Shown: positions 1 to 10,041 of the stretch, piece by piece
Numbering within the stretch: the stretch's first letter is position 1
How the letters are laid out: each line of letters opens with the position of its first letter
Source of the DNA: Pantoea sp. At-9b
GTDB lineage: Bacteria; Pseudomonadota; Gammaproteobacteria; Enterobacterales; Enterobacteriaceae
Assembly (NCBI RefSeq): GCF_000175935.2
Contig: NC_014837.1
Coordinates: 3,906,001-3,970,000 of the forward strand
Direction: 5' to 3'
Length of the DNA: 64,000 nucleotides
Notes under the pieces: model-generated
What the model saw: the letters and a program-made list of their open reading frames with translations, nothing else
The model's database searches: none
Told to the model about the DNA's origin: nothing
Made by a program: the position numbers and the translations under genes

Positions 1-452
1 CCATTCCGGAAGAGTTTCGCCCGCTGATTGGCAACCGTATCTATGGTTGTGACGATTGTCAGCTGATTTGTCCGTGGAACCGTTACGGTCAGTTGACGGA
101 TGAAGACGATTTTTCACCGCGTGCCGTGCTGCATGCTCCACCGCTCACGACACTGTTTATGTGGGATGAGGCAAAATTTTTGCGCGTTACGGAAGGATCC
201 GCCATTCGCCGTATTGGGCATCTGCGTTGGTTACGTAATGTGGCGGTGGCGCTGGGCAATGCCCCCTGGTCAGAAGAAAATATCGCCGTGCTGCAACAGC
301 GTTGCGGAGAGCATCCATTGCTGGATGAGCATATTGAATGGGCGTTGGCACAACAGCGTGAGAAACGCGCCGCCCTCAAGGTTGAGGTTCAACCGGCACA
401 GAAATTGCGTCTGGTACGCGCCATCGAAAAAGGTTTATCACGTGATGCGTGA
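1..452 (+). CDS. queG: Epoxyqueuosine reductase, C-terminal part (5' end outside the window)
   Basis: QueG reduces epoxyqueuosine to queuosine in the wobble base of certain tRNAs, using cobalamin and iron-sulfur clusters. Only the last 149 or so residues are present; the reading frame enters at base 3 and stops with TGA at 450-452. Near the start of the fragment is the ferredoxin-type cysteine motif GCDDCQLICPWN (CxxCxxxCP), typical of the second 4Fe-4S cluster of this family, followed by the helical C-terminal region. The neighbours support the assignment: in E. coli queG also sits next to the glyVXY tRNA genes and orn. The fragment shows no frameshift. Confidence 0.93.
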   Translation, partial: IPEEFRPLIGNRIYGCDDCQLICPWNRYGQLTDEDDFSPRAVLHAPPLTTLFMWDEAKFLRVTEGSAIRRIGHLRWLRNVAVALGNAPWSEENIAVLQQRCGEHPLLDEHIEWALAQQREKRAALKVEVQPAQKLRLVRAIEKGLSRDA

Positions 453-877
453 TTGAACAAATTTGCAGGATAAAATCCTTTTCCACATGCTGTGAATAAA
501 ATTATCAGGCCGATTAGCGGTATGCCCCGTTATATCGTCTAATAAGTTTAACAACAGTCTGAAACATGAAAATAGGCATATAAATCAATAAATTACTGAT
601 TTATCGTAAACATTTATACATAATTTCAGCGCTATGCAGTCGTCCAGAGCCTGTGGATAACTCTGTTCAAAACGGTTTTGCATATAGGGTAAAGCGCCGT
701 CTGAATGCGCCGGGCAGATTGTGGATAACCTGCTGGCCGATCATGGCAGCAACTGTCGTCAGTTCATCAATTTTTGACTTTGCAGCATGGCGCAAACGTT
801 CCAGAAAACGGTCTGGCTGCCACAGTTTTAGTTTTGCTCGTGACCGAAGACAAATAACTTAAATGAATATAAAAATC
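453..877. other. datA: datA-like DnaA-titration locus (DnaA boxes plus IHF site)
   Basis: This AT-rich 425-base gene-free stretch between queG and the tRNA-Gly genes holds four sequences fitting the DnaA-box consensus TTWTNCACA. They are TTTTCCACA at 479-487, TGTGAATAA (reverse orientation) at 491-499, and perfect TGTGGATAA (reverse) at 652-660 and 720-728. A one-mismatch box, TTATACATA, lies at 614-622. A perfect IHF consensus match, AATCAATAAATTA, is at 583-595, between the second and third boxes. In E. coli the datA locus, which promotes hydrolysis of ATP-DnaA, lies beside glyVXY and has the same box-IHF-box arrangement. Motifs and position are seen directly; the function is inferred. No gene or clear terminator is seen in the stretch. 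Confidence 0.72.
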
Positions 878-953
<76 letters not shown>

Positions 954-978
954 GTAGGAGGTACTGCTATACAAATTT

Positions 979-1054
<76 letters not shown>

Positions 1055-1080
1055 ATAGGAGGTACTGCTGAACCAAATTT

Positions 1081-1156
<76 letters not shown>

Positions 1157-1206
1157 ATCATCTTGGTTCTGACCGCACCGAAATTCTTCATCGGTACGGG
1201 GTGCGC

Positions 1207-1234
1207 ATTATACGAGAAATCCTTTCCATCGCAA
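1207..1234 (-). promoter_or_regulatory. Promoter of the tRNA-Gly cluster
   Basis: On the minus strand, TTGCGA (1229-1234) and a perfect TATAAT (1207-1212) are separated by 16 bases. They are followed by a GC-rich discriminator (GCGCACCCC), the hallmark of stringently controlled stable-RNA promoters. The distance to the first tRNA-Gly fits a short leader. Confidence 0.75.
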
Positions 1235-1318
1235 GAGCCTGAAAGCAAAATTTTGCGCTTTGCGCGCGTTTGCCGATTAATTCAGCAACCTGCTGTTTTC
1301 CTGCGCACCCGGCGGCGA

Positions 1319-1867
1319 TTAAAGCTGCAAAAAATGCTCGCGATAGTATGCCAGTTCCGCGACTGACTCGCGGATATCATCCAGCGCCTGGTGGCTGCCG
1401 CTCTTTTTGAAGCCTGGCAGGATATCGGGCTTCCAGCGACGTGCCAGTTCTTTCAGCGTGCTGACATCAAGGTAACGGTAGTGGAAATAGGCTTCCAGCT
1501 CCGGCATGTATTTGAACAGAAAGCGACGATCCTGGCCGATGCTGTTGCCACAAATCGGCGAGGTATTGGCAGGCACCCACTGTTTGAGAAATTCGATGGT
1601 CGCCAGTTCAGCGGCGTGATCGTCAAACTGACTGGCCTTCACACGATCCACCAGACCGCTATTGGTATGGGTACGCACATTCCAGTCATCCATCAGCGCC
1701 AGCTGCGCATCAGATTGATGCACCGCCATCACCGGCCCTTCCGCCAGGATATTCAGATTGGCATCCGTCACCAGCGTGGCGATCTCAATGATGCGATCGC
1801 GCTCTGGATCCAGCCCGGTCATTTCGAGGTCGATCCAAATCAGATTGTTTTCATTTCCAGCTGTCAT
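1319..1867 (-). CDS. orn: Oligoribonuclease
   Basis: Orn is a 3'-5' exoribonuclease that finishes RNA decay by degrading di- to penta-ribonucleotides, including pGpG from cyclic-di-GMP turnover. The 182-residue protein has the DEDDh signature: IDLEMTG near the N-terminus, the SIGQDRRF segment, and HQALDD near the C-terminus. The start at 1867 (MTAGNENN) is preferred over an in-frame ATG ten codons upstream. It gives the family length (181 in E. coli) and is preceded by GGAAA. Orn diverges from rsgA and lies upstream of the tRNA-Gly genes on the same strand, as in E. coli. Confidence 0.97.
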   Translation of the reverse strand: MTAGNENNLIWIDLEMTGLDPERDRIIEIATLVTDANLNILAEGPVMAVHQSDAQLALMDDWNVRTHTNSGLVDRVKASQFDDHAAELATIEFLKQWVPANTSPICGNSIGQDRRFLFKYMPELEAYFHYRYLDVSTLKELARRWKPDILPGFKKSGSHQALDDIRESVAELAYYREHFLQL

Positions 1868-1969
1868 GCATTTTCCGCCCGTTGCCAAAGTCGTCATTAC
1901 ACTAAATTAAGGTGTATCATAGACGTTTTGCCCAGCGGGGCGAAGCCTGGCGAAAGCATGAGAGGATGC

Positions 1970-3019
1970 GTGAGCAAAAATAAACTGTCGAAGGGTCAAC
2001 AACGTCGCGTAAGCGCCAACCACGAGCGTCGTCTGAAGCAACGGAACGAGAAACCGGAACCGGATGATAGCCTGTTTGGGGAGCCTACCGATGGCGTGGT
2101 GATCAGCCGCTTCGGCATGCACGCAGACGTTGAAGACAGCAGCGGCGAGGTGCATCGCTGCAATATCCGCCGCACCATTCGCTCGCTGGTGACCGGCGAT
2201 CGCGTTGTGTGGCGCGCAGCCAATGAGAACGGCGGCAAAGGGATCGTCGAGGCGGTATACGATCGCACCAGCGTCTTGACGCGCCCCGACTTCTACGACG
2301 GCGTGAAACCGATCGCCGCCAATATCGATCAGATCATTATCGTGTCGGCGATCCTGCCCGAGTTGTCACTCAATATTATCGATCGTTATCTGGTCGCCAG
2401 TGAAACCCTGGGGATCGAGCCGCTGCTGGTGTTGAACAAAACCGATCTGCTGGATGACGACGCACGCGCCTTTGTTGACGAACAGATGGAGATTTACCGT
2501 CACATTGGTTACCGCGTGCTGATGGTGTCCAGCCGCGCCAAAAATGGCCTCGACGAACTGGAAGCCGCCTTGACCGGGCGCATCAGCATTTTTGCCGGAC
2601 AGTCCGGTGTCGGCAAATCCAGCCTGCTGAATGCCCTGCTGGGCCTCGATGTTGCAGGTGATGAGATCCTGACTAACGATGTGTCGGATGTCTCCGGACT
2701 CGGCCAGCACACCACCACCGCGGCACGCCTGTACCATTTCCCGCATGGTGGCGATGTGATTGATTCCCCGGGGGTACGCGAATTTGGTTTGTGGCATCTG
2801 GAGCCGGAACAAATCACCCGTGGATTTGTCGAATTCCGTGAGTTTCTGGGTGATTGTAAGTTTCGCGACTGTAAACACGGCAACGATCCCGGCTGCGCCA
2901 TTCGTGAAGCGGTAGACAACGGCACCATCGACGTATCCCGCTTCGATAACTACCACCGAATTCTGGAAAGCATGGCGCAGGTAAAAACGCGTAAAAACTT
3001 TTCCGCCAGCGAAGATTAA
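1970..3019 (+). CDS. rsgA: Small ribosomal subunit biogenesis GTPase RsgA
   Basis: RsgA is a circularly permuted GTPase that binds the 30S subunit late in assembly and probes decoding-site maturity. The 349-residue protein has an OB-fold region, then G4 NKTD (residues 156-159), G1 GQSGVGKS (210-217), G3 DSPG (265-268), and a zinc-binding C-terminus with Cys296, Cys301, His303 and Cys309. I chose the GTG at 1970, which begins [11 protein letters not shown] as in E. coli (350 residues), with AGAGGA just upstream. An in-frame ATG at 1958 is an alternative. The frame is open much further 5', over orn, but that extension resembles no protein. The gene diverges from orn. Confidence 0.96.
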   Translation: MSKNKLSKGQQRRVSANHERRLKQRNEKPEPDDSLFGEPTDGVVISRFGMHADVEDSSGEVHRCNIRRTIRSLVTGDRVVWRAANENGGKGIVEAVYDRTSVLTRPDFYDGVKPIAANIDQIIIVSAILPELSLNIIDRYLVASETLGIEPLLVLNKTDLLDDDARAFVDEQMEIYRHIGYRVLMVSSRAKNGLDELEAALTGRISIFAGQSGVGKSSLLNALLGLDVAGDEILTNDVSDVSGLGQHTTTAARLYHFPHGGDVIDSPGVREFGLWHLEPEQITRGFVEFREFLGDCKFRDCKHGNDPGCAIREAVDNGTIDVSRFDNYHRILESMAQVKTRKNFSASED

Positions 3020-3023
3020 CGGG

Positions 3024-3083
3024 TATACCCAACATCTTTCGAGCGCAGTCAACGCGCGGTAACTCGAAGTATGACAGGTATAT
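3024..3083. repeat. Short palindromic element between rsgA and psd
   Basis: This imperfect inverted repeat has TATACCC..CAT..TTTCGAG on the left (3024-3043) and CTCGAA.TATG..GGTATA on the right (3063-3082), around a GC-rich centre. It resembles, from memory, palindromic intergenic repeats common in Serratia, Erwinia and Pantoea genomes that begin with ATACCCGTCATACTTC. It would fold into a long hairpin at the 3' end of the rsgA transcript. Family membership is inference. Confidence 0.5.
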
Positions 3084-3169
3084 AACGGCACATTCGCCAA
3101 CTGACCGGGGCGCTGCTACAATCCGCCCCCTTTTGTATAAACGATGTGTAATAAAGCCAGGAGGCTAAG

Positions 3170-4066
3170 GTGTTTGATCGTTTTAAGCTCGGCCTGAATC
3201 ATATTCTGCCTAAGAAAGGACTGACCGAACTTGCCGGTTGGGGTGCCAGTCGTCGTGGTGGCTGGCTGACCAAAGCGGTCATCGATATTTTTGTCTGGTA
3301 CTACAAAGTGGACATGGCGGAAGCCAGCAAACCAGACACCGCCAGCTATCGCACCTTTAATGACTTCTTCGTCCGTCCGTTAAAAGAGGGCGCGCGCCCG
3401 ATCGACCCCGATGCCACCCTGCTGGCTCTGCCTGCCGATGGTGCTATCAGTCAGTTAGGTCGTATTGAAGGGGATCAGATCTTTCAGGCCAAAGGCCACT
3501 ACTACAGCTTGCAGGCTTTGCTGGCAGGCGATGATACGTTGGCGGAGCAGTTCCAGGACGGTGAGTTTGTCACCACCTACCTCGCGCCGCGTGATTATCA
3601 CCGGGTGCATATGCCGTGTAACGGTATCCTGCGCGAAATGATCTACGTGCCGGGCGATCTCTACTCCGTCAATCCGCTGACCGCGCGCAACATCCCCAAC
3701 CTGTTTGCGCGTAACGAGCGCGTGATTTGTGTGTTCGATACCGATCATGGTCCGATGGTGCAGATTCTGGTCGGTGCGACTATTGTTGGTAGTATCGAAA
3801 CCGTTTGGGCCGGAACCATCACCCCGCCGCGTGAAGGGGTGATTAAGCGCTGGCGCTATCCGGCAGCCGATCATGATGGCGCTGTGGTGCTGCTGAAGGG
3901 CCAGGAAATGGGACGCTTCAAGCTGGGTTCCACCGTGATCAACCTGTTTGCACCTAAGCGCGTCAAACTGGCTGAAAGCCTGGAAGCGGAGAGCAAAACC
4001 CGTCTCGGCCAGCCACTGGCCATTGCTCTGCCGCAGCAGGGTGCAGCCACCCCACTCGCCGACTAA
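3170..4066 (+). CDS. psd: Phosphatidylserine decarboxylase proenzyme
   Basis: Psd converts phosphatidylserine to phosphatidylethanolamine at the inner membrane. The 298-residue proenzyme self-cleaves at an LGST motif; here Gly253-Ser254 gives the alpha chain with an N-terminal pyruvoyl group. The other catalytic residues, Asp90 (PADG), His144 and His147 (RDYHRVH), are in place. The start is GTG at 3170, preceded by the strong ribosome-binding site CAGGAGG. The C-terminal tail is shorter than in E. coli (322 residues), as is common outside Escherichia. Only 14 bases separate it from mscM, so the two probably form an operon, as in E. coli. Confidence 0.97.
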   Translation: MFDRFKLGLNHILPKKGLTELAGWGASRRGGWLTKAVIDIFVWYYKVDMAEASKPDTASYRTFNDFFVRPLKEGARPIDPDATLLALPADGAISQLGRIEGDQIFQAKGHYYSLQALLAGDDTLAEQFQDGEFVTTYLAPRDYHRVHMPCNGILREMIYVPGDLYSVNPLTARNIPNLFARNERVICVFDTDHGPMVQILVGATIVGSIETVWAGTITPPREGVIKRWRYPAADHDGAVVLLKGQEMGRFKLGSTVINLFAPKRVKLAESLEAESKTRLGQPLAIALPQQGAATPLAD

Positions 4067-4080
4067 CAGGACAACTCCCT

Positions 4081-7000
4081 GTGCGTGCCTTTCTGATCCT
4101 GCTGCTGAGCCTGTGGCTCAGCAGCCCTGTTTTCGCGGCCACCGTGCCACAAGCCAGTGACCTGAAACAGGAGCTGGACGCCGTCAAATCTGCGAAAAGC
4201 TCCCCTGCCCAAACTGAGCAAATCCAGACGCTGGAAACGGCACTGAATTTCCTCGCTGAACGTGATGATTCGCTGGAACGGGCAAAGCAGTATCAGCAGG
4301 TGATTGACGACTTCCCACGTCTGGCGCGCGAGCTACGCCAGCAACTCGCCAGCATGACCAGTGATAGCAGCAAAACGGTGCGCAATAATATGAGCAGCAC
4401 CGAGCTGGATCAGGAAATTTTGCAGGTCAGCAGTCAGCTGCTGGAAGAGGGGCGTCAGGCACAGCAGGAACAAGATCGGGCGCGTGAGATCAGCGATTCG
4501 CTGTCACAGTTACCGCAGCAACAAACCGAAGCGCGCCGGGCCATGACGGAGAGCGATCGTCGGGTACAGGGCGCGTCAACCGCTACTACGCCCCAGGAAC
4601 AGGCGCAGATTTACGCACGTCAGGCGGAAAACGCCGCCAACAAAGCGCGCGTTGATGAACTGGAACTGGCGCAGCTGTCCGCCAATAACCGCCAGGAATT
4701 GGCACGGATGCGTGCCGAGGTGCATCAGCGCCAGGCCACGCAACTGGACAATTATCTGCAAGCGCTGCGCAATCAACTGAATAATCAGCGCCAGCGTGAA
4801 GCTGAACAAGCTCTGGAACGTACCGAGCAACTGGCGGAAAACAGCGGCGATCTGCCCAGCGCCATTAGCGAACAATTCCGCGTCAACCGTGAATTGTCTG
4901 CTGACCTTAACCAGCAAGCACAACGCATGGATTTGGTCGCTTCACAGCAACGCCTGGCCACCAATCAAACTTTACAGGTCCGTCAGGCGCTGAGCACCCT
5001 GCGCGAGCAATCGCAGTGGCTCGGTGCATCGAATCTGCTGGGTGAAGCGCTACGCGCCCAAGTGGCTCGTTTGCCTGATATGCCTAAATCGCAGCAGATT
5101 GATAACGAAATGGCTCAGCTGCGCGTCCAACGGCTGCGTTATGAGGATTTACTTGAGCGTCAGCAGGAATTGCGCAAAGAGAAACAGGATGATGGCACGC
5201 CGTTCACCAGTGAACAGAGCCGCATTCTGGAAGCCCAGTTGAAAACCCAGCGCGAGCTGCTCAACTCATTAATTTCCGGCTGCGATACGCTGATTCTGGA
5301 AATTACCAAACTTAAAGTTTCCAACACCCAGTTGCAGGATGCACTTACGGAAGTGCGCGATGCCACCCATCGTTATCTGTTCTGGACCGCTGATGTCAGT
5401 ACGGTTGACCTGAGTTTCCCGATGGATACCGCACAGGCGCTGGCGCGTCTGCTGTCGCTCGACACACTGGGTCAGTTGGGCAAAGCCCTGGCGATGATGT
5501 TTACCAGTAAAGAAACAGTGTTACCGATTTTGGGTGCCGTGTTGCTGGTTGGCTTCAGCATCAGTTCACGCCGTCACTACCATGCGTTTCTCGCCCGGGC
5601 TGCCAGCAAGGTCGGCAAGGTGACACAGGATCACTTCGGTCTGACGCTGCGCACGGTGTTCTGGTCGATTCTGGTGGCTGTACCGATTCCGGTGTTATGG
5701 GCCGCCCTCGGCTACGGTTTGCAGGAAGCCTGGCCCTACCCGATTGCCGTGGCGATTGGCGATGGTATTACCGCCACGCTGCCGCTGCTGTGGGCGTTTA
5801 TGATCAGCGCCTCCTTTGCCCGTCCGAATGGCCTGTTTGTGGTGCACTTCCGTTGGCCCCAGGCACGCGTGGCGCGTGCAATGCGTTATTACTCGCTGAC
5901 CGTTGGCCTGATTGTACCGCTGATCATGCTGCTCATCGCTTTCGCTAACCTGGAAGACCGTGAGTTCTCATCAACGCTCGGCAGGTTGTGTTTCATCCTG
6001 ATTTGCGGGGCACTGAGCATCGTGACGGTCAGCCTGAAACGCGCCGGTATTCCGCTGTATCTGGATAAAGAAGGCAACGGTGATAATTTTATCAACCGTA
6101 TTCTGTGGAACCTGATGATCGCCATTCCCCTGGTCGCGGCGTTCGCATCCTGCATCGGCTATCTGGCAACAGCGCAGGCGTTGCTGGCGCGTCTGGAAAC
6201 CTCGGTCGGGATCTGGTTCTTCCTGCTGGTGATTTACCATATTGTTCGGCGCTGGATGCTAATCCAACGTCGGCGTATTGCCTTTGATCGCGCCCGTCAG
6301 CGCCGTGCCGATATGCTGGCCAACCGCGCGCGCAGTGAAGAAGACAAAGAACAAGCCGCCGGCAGCAACGAAGGGGTGGAAGCAGATGAACCGGTCATCG
6401 ATCTTGACGCTATCAGCGCCCAGTCATTGCGGCTGGTACGTTCGATACTGACGCTGATCGCCCTGGTGTCAGTGATTGTGCTGTGGTCAGAGATACACTC
6501 GGCGTTTGGTTTCCTCGAAAATATTCGTCTGTGGGATGTCAGTACCACGGTACAGGGGGTGGAGAGCATTCAGCCGATTACCCTCGGATCGATTCTGATC
6601 GCCGTTCTGGTATTGATTATTACCACCCAACTGGTGCGGAACATGCCTGCGCTCCTCGAGCTGGCGCTGTTGCAGCACCTGAGTCTGACGCCTGGCACCG
6701 GTTATGCCATCACCACGCTGACCAAATATATCCTGATGCTGATTGGCGGACTGATTGGCTTCTCAATGATTGGCATTGAATGGGCGAAGCTGCAATGGCT
6801 GGTCGCCGCACTCGGTGTCGGTTTAGGCTTTGGCTTACAGGAGATTTTTGCCAACTTTATTTCCGGCCTGATTATCCTGTTTGAAAAACCGATTCGTATC
6901 GGCGATACCGTTACCATCCGCGATCTCACCGGCAGTATCACCCGCATCAACACCCGCGCGACCACCATTACCGACTGGGATCGCAAAGAGATTATCGTGC

Positions 7001-7416
7001 CGAATAAGGCCTTTATTACCGAGCAATTTGTTAACTGGTCGCTGTCTGATTCGGTAACGCGTGTGGTATTGACCATTCCGGCACCGGCTGGGGTCAATAG
7101 CGATGAAGTCACCCTGATCCTGAAACAAGCGGCTGAGCGTTGTACTTATGTACTGGATATGCCCGCCCCGGATGTGTTCCTCGTCGATCTGCAACAAGGT
7201 ATCCAGCTGTTTGAACTGCGTGTGTATGCTGCCGAGATGGGACACCGCATGCCGCTGCGTCATGAACTGCATCAGCTGATTTTGCATGGCTTCGCCGAGC
7301 ACGGCATCGAAATGCCTTTCCCGCCCTTCCAGGTACGTATGGAAACCGTGGGCAAGAAAAGCCCGGCCAGCAATGGCGCACCTGCGGCACGTAATTATAA
7401 GTCGGGTGGGTTATAA
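4081..7416 (+). CDS. mscM: Miniconductance mechanosensitive channel MscM (YjeP)
   Basis: MscM is a large MscS-family channel of the inner membrane that opens on osmotic down-shock. The 1111-residue protein starts with a signal peptide (about residues 1-19, ending FAA). A Gln/Glu-rich helical periplasmic domain runs to about residue 470, followed by a series of hydrophobic helices from about 480. The MscS pore helix and beta domain lie around 900-1090 (GVGLGFGLQEIFANF, then KPIRIGDTV). Length and sequence match E. coli YjeP (1107). The start is a GTG just after psd. In E. coli the next gene is epmA in the opposite orientation; here it is mdh, only 35 bases away and convergent. Confidence 0.96.
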   Translation: MRAFLILLLSLWLSSPVFAATVPQASDLKQELDAVKSAKSSPAQTEQIQTLETALNFLAERDDSLERAKQYQQVIDDFPRLARELRQQLASMTSDSSKTVRNNMSSTELDQEILQVSSQLLEEGRQAQQEQDRAREISDSLSQLPQQQTEARRAMTESDRRVQGASTATTPQEQAQIYARQAENAANKARVDELELAQLSANNRQELARMRAEVHQRQATQLDNYLQALRNQLNNQRQREAEQALERTEQLAENSGDLPSAISEQFRVNRELSADLNQQAQRMDLVASQQRLATNQTLQVRQALSTLREQSQWLGASNLLGEALRAQVARLPDMPKSQQIDNEMAQLRVQRLRYEDLLERQQELRKEKQDDGTPFTSEQSRILEAQLKTQRELLNSLISGCDTLILEITKLKVSNTQLQDALTEVRDATHRYLFWTADVSTVDLSFPMDTAQALARLLSLDTLGQLGKALAMMFTSKETVLPILGAVLLVGFSISSRRHYHAFLARAASKVGKVTQDHFGLTLRTVFWSILVAVPIPVLWAALGYGLQEAWPYPIAVAIGDGITATLPLLWAFMISASFARPNGLFVVHFRWPQARVARAMRYYSLTVGLIVPLIMLLIAFANLEDREFSSTLGRLCFILICGALSIVTVSLKRAGIPLYLDKEGNGDNFINRILWNLMIAIPLVAAFASCIGYLATAQALLARLETSVGIWFFLLVIYHIVRRWMLIQRRRIAFDRARQRRADMLANRARSEEDKEQAAGSNEGVEADEPVIDLDAISAQSLRLVRSILTLIALVSVIVLWSEIHSAFGFLENIRLWDVSTTVQGVESIQPITLGSILIAVLVLIITTQLVRNMPALLELALLQHLSLTPGTGYAITTLTKYILMLIGGLIGFSMIGIEWAKLQWLVAALGVGLGFGLQEIFANFISGLIILFEKPIRIGDTVTIRDLTGSITRINTRATTITDWDRKEIIVPNKAFITEQFVNWSLSDSVTRVVLTIPAPAGVNSDEVTLILKQAAERCTYVLDMPAPDVFLVDLQQGIQLFELRVYAAEMGHRMPLRHELHQLILHGFAEHGIEMPFPPFQVRMETVGKKSPASNGAPAARNYKSGGL

Positions 7417-7421
7417 AAATG

Positions 7422-7444
7422 AGGTGCGCAGTGGATGCGCACCT
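7422..7444 (-). terminator. Bidirectional intrinsic terminator between mscM and mdh
   Basis: A perfect 9-bp stem, AGGTGCGCA (7422-7430) and TGCGCACCT (7436-7444), has a 5-base loop. On the minus strand it is followed by CATTTTTAT, so it terminates mdh well. The T-tail on the plus side, facing mscM, is weaker. Confidence 0.8.
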
Positions 7445-7451
7445 GGTCGGT

Positions 7452-8387
7452 TTATTTCACAAACTCTTCGCCCTGGGCGATATCTTTTTTCAGCGTGTCC
7501 AGCATGCCGGTTAACGCCTGCTGCTCAAAGGGGCTAAGCGTCCCGATAGGACGGCGTTCGATGATCCCGGTTTTCCCCAGCAGCAGAGGCTGTGAGAAGA
7601 AGCGTGCGTATTCACCATCGCCCTCCACATAAGCACATTCCACCACGTTAGCATCGCCCTGTAAGGCGCGTACCAGCGACAGACCGAAGCGGGCCGCGGC
7701 CTGCCCCATCGACAACGTTGCTGAGCCGCCACCGGCTTTTGCTTCTACCACTTCAGTACCCGCGTTTTGGATACGTTTGGTGAGATCCACAACTTCCTGC
7801 TCACTGAAACTCACGCCTTTAACCTGCGACAACAGCGGCAGAATGGTGACGCCAGAATGCCCCCCGACTACCGGCACCTCAATCTCGCCCGGTTGCTTAC
7901 CTTTTAACGCCGCAACAAAGGTGTTGCCGCGAATAATATCCAGCGTGGTGACCCCAAACAGGCGATTTTTGTCATACACCCCGGCTTTCTTCAGCACTTC
8001 CGCCGCAATCGCCACCGTGGTGTTAACCGGGTTGGTGATCACGCCAATCAGGGCCTTGGGCGCAGTACTTGCCACCTGCTCAATCAGGTTACGCACAATA
8101 CCGGCGTTAACGTTAAAGAGATCGGCGCGGTCCATGCCGGGTTTACGTGCCACTCCGGCGGAAATCAGCACCACATCGGCTCCCTTCAGCGCGGGCGTGG
8201 CATCTTCACCACTAAAACCCTCAACTTTTACGGCAGTAGGAATGTGGCTGAGATCCACAGCCACACCCGGTGTAACCGGGGCGATGTCATATAGCGAAAG
8301 GGCTGAACCTGCGGGTAATTGGGTCTTGAGCAACAGTGCTAGCGCCTGGCCAATACCACCAGCGGCACCGAGAACGGCAACTTTCAT
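7452..8387 (-). CDS. mdh: Malate dehydrogenase
   Basis: Mdh interconverts malate and oxaloacetate with NAD in the TCA cycle. The 311-residue protein has the N-terminal Rossmann motif GAAGGIGQ (7-14), Asp34 for NAD binding, substrate-binding Arg81, Arg87 and Arg153, and the catalytic pair Asp150 and His177 (GGHSG). The start at 8387 (MKVAVLG) follows a clear TAAGGAG site. An upstream in-frame ATG would add 36 residues unrelated to the family. It diverges from argR, the E. coli arrangement. Confidence 0.98.
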   Translation of the reverse strand: MKVAVLGAAGGIGQALALLLKTQLPAGSALSLYDIAPVTPGVAVDLSHIPTAVKVEGFSGEDATPALKGADVVLISAGVARKPGMDRADLFNVNAGIVRNLIEQVASTAPKALIGVITNPVNTTVAIAAEVLKKAGVYDKNRLFGVTTLDIIRGNTFVAALKGKQPGEIEVPVVGGHSGVTILPLLSQVKGVSFSEQEVVDLTKRIQNAGTEVVEAKAGGGSATLSMGQAAARFGLSLVRALQGDANVVECAYVEGDGEYARFFSQPLLLGKTGIIERRPIGTLSPFEQQALTGMLDTLKKDIAQGEEFVK

Positions 8388-8660
8388 CCTGGACTCCTTA
8401 TTAAGGTGGGGCAGAGATCTGCCGGATTTCCATCGGGTTACGAGTTTAATCAACTTCTCAGGCGATAGCGACAATACCCGTCGCGCTACTAACACTGACG
8501 CCGCAATACGGCTCCCGAGACATCCACACTTCAGAAGTCGCCTGAATGATCATAGGTCGCAGCCAGAAGACAGGGTCGGCAATGATCAATCATTTTGTTG
8601 TTACCACTTCAATAATATAACAACATTGCAACCTTCGCTTTTGCGCGCCATACCGCGATT

Positions 8661-8689
8661 TTGGCGTAGCGGTAAATCTCTGTTATGAT
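8661..8689 (+). promoter_or_regulatory. Candidate argR promoter
   Basis: TTGGCG (8661-8666) and TATGAT (8684-8689) are separated by 17 bases and point toward argR, with a GC-rich start region. The predicted transcript would pass through the two ARG boxes at 8732-8770. Confidence 0.5.
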
Positions 8690-8731
8690 CGCCGCCCTCG
8701 CAAACATCCCTGGCGAAATACTCACCTGTTT

Positions 8732-8770
8732 ATTGCATAAAAATTCATTTAAATGCATAATAATTTATCT
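8732..8770. promoter_or_regulatory. Tandem ARG boxes (ArgR operator)
   Basis: Two near-palindromic 18-bp sites have cores TGCATAAAAATTCA (8734-8747) and TGCATAATAATTTA (8754-8767). They match the ArgR consensus (TGAATWWWWATTCA) closely and repeat with a 20-base period, that is two bases between boxes. That close spacing is the one I recall for the E. coli argR autoregulatory operator. They indicate arginine-dependent autorepression. Confidence 0.82.
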
Positions 8771-8812
8771 GCATGGGCCTATTGCCCTACGCATCCCTCT
8801 TTTTATTGGTAA

Positions 8813-9286
<474 letters not shown>

Positions 9287-9298
9287 AACCCTGCTTGC

Positions 9299-9321
9299 TA
9301 CCGGCAGATTACCTGCCGGTA
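9299..9321 (+). terminator. Hairpin after argR
   Basis: TACCGGCAG (9299-9307) and CTGCCGGTA (9313-9321) form a perfect 9-bp stem with a 5-base loop, 12 bases after the argR stop. No T-run follows, so it may stabilise the 3' end rather than terminate strongly. Confidence 0.5.
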
Positions 9322-9777
9322 ACAACTCGCACATCTTCTCTTCTCGTCGCCTCGCTTAAGCTAAAATCCACCAGAAACAATGTATTAAGCATATTCCTCG
9401 TGGTTCTCACGCTCTGTAACAATTGGTAGGACCTTTTATCCTGCTTAACCTTTCGCGCTATTTTACACTGCTTTACATACCAAGCTCAGCCATATAAGCC
9501 ACTCACGGCGCACCAGCCAGCGGGATCAACCGCCATATTTCGCACAGAAAGATAAAATGACATAGCCCATTGTTTTTACATGTAATTAACAGGCATTGGG
9601 CAGAAACCAGGCGGTTTTTATAACACTCAGTTATTAAAAGTTGTCATAAGGACAAAGAATAACAACCAAACATTATTAGCAGAATATTAATTTCATGGGT
9701 GATTAGATCTATACTTCTTTTCGTGATGCAAATCACACCAAACAAAAAGAGAAAAAACAGACGACGAGGAAATAATC
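9322..9777. other. Gene-free region upstream of the DUF1471 cluster
   Basis: These 456 AT-rich bases lie before the first yhcN-like gene. I see no coding frame, tRNA or riboswitch. Toward the 3' end are a -10-like TATACT (9710-9715) with only a poor -35 (TTAATT at 9687-9692), and a CRP-like palindrome at 9722-9737. The length leaves room for regulatory input to the stress-type genes downstream. Confidence 0.5.
9722..9737. promoter_or_regulatory. CRP-like palindrome upstream of the first yhcN-like gene
   Basis: CGTGA, six bases, then TCACA matches the cAMP-CRP half-sites (TGTGA-N6-TCACA) in nine of ten positions. Its centre, about 48 bases before the ATG and downstream of the -10-like element, would suit repression or an unseen promoter. 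An FNR-type site is a poorer fit. Confidence 0.35.
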
Positions 9778-10041
9778 ATGAAAGTTAAAACTACTATCGC
9801 AACCCTGAGCATTCTATCTGCCCTGTCATTTGGCGCTTTCGCCGCAGATTCTATCAACGCCGATCAGGCCATGAATCTGCAACCGGCCGGCACCATCAGT
9901 GTCAGCGGCACGGCTGGTTCACCGATGGATATCCATCAGCAATTGAGCGAAAAAGCAGATCAGCAAGGTGCTAAAGCTTACCGCGTAATCGAAGCGCGTA
10001 ATGACAACACCTATCACGCGACTGCTGAACTTTATAAATAA
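9778..10041 (+). CDS. YhcN-like DUF1471 secreted small protein, copy 1
   Basis: This 87-residue protein of the YhcN/YdgH/BhsA (DUF1471) family has a signal peptide ending SFGAFA at about residue 22. The mature part carries the family pattern: LQPAGTISVSGTAG, then a helix (QQLSEKADQQGAKAYRVIEA), ending in HATAELYK. Members are periplasmic or surface proteins induced by acid, peroxide or biofilm conditions in E. coli; their molecular role is not settled. It lies where E. coli has a single yhcN, preceded by a good ribosome-binding site (GACGAGGAAA). Two paralogues follow in tandem. Confidence 0.88.
   Translation: MKVKTTIATLSILSALSFGAFAADSINADQAMNLQPAGTISVSGTAGSPMDIHQQLSEKADQQGAKAYRVIEARNDNTYHATAELYK

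Noticed and set aside
1391..1969. In-frame 5' extension of rsgA across orn
   Set aside because: RsgA orthologues begin at MSKNKLSKG. The extension is antisense to orn and has no plausible start signal of its own.
7777..8688. 303-codon plus-strand frame opposite mdh and running into the argR control region
   Set aside because: It is antisense to a well-conserved enzyme, overlaps the divergent promoter region and resembles no known protein.
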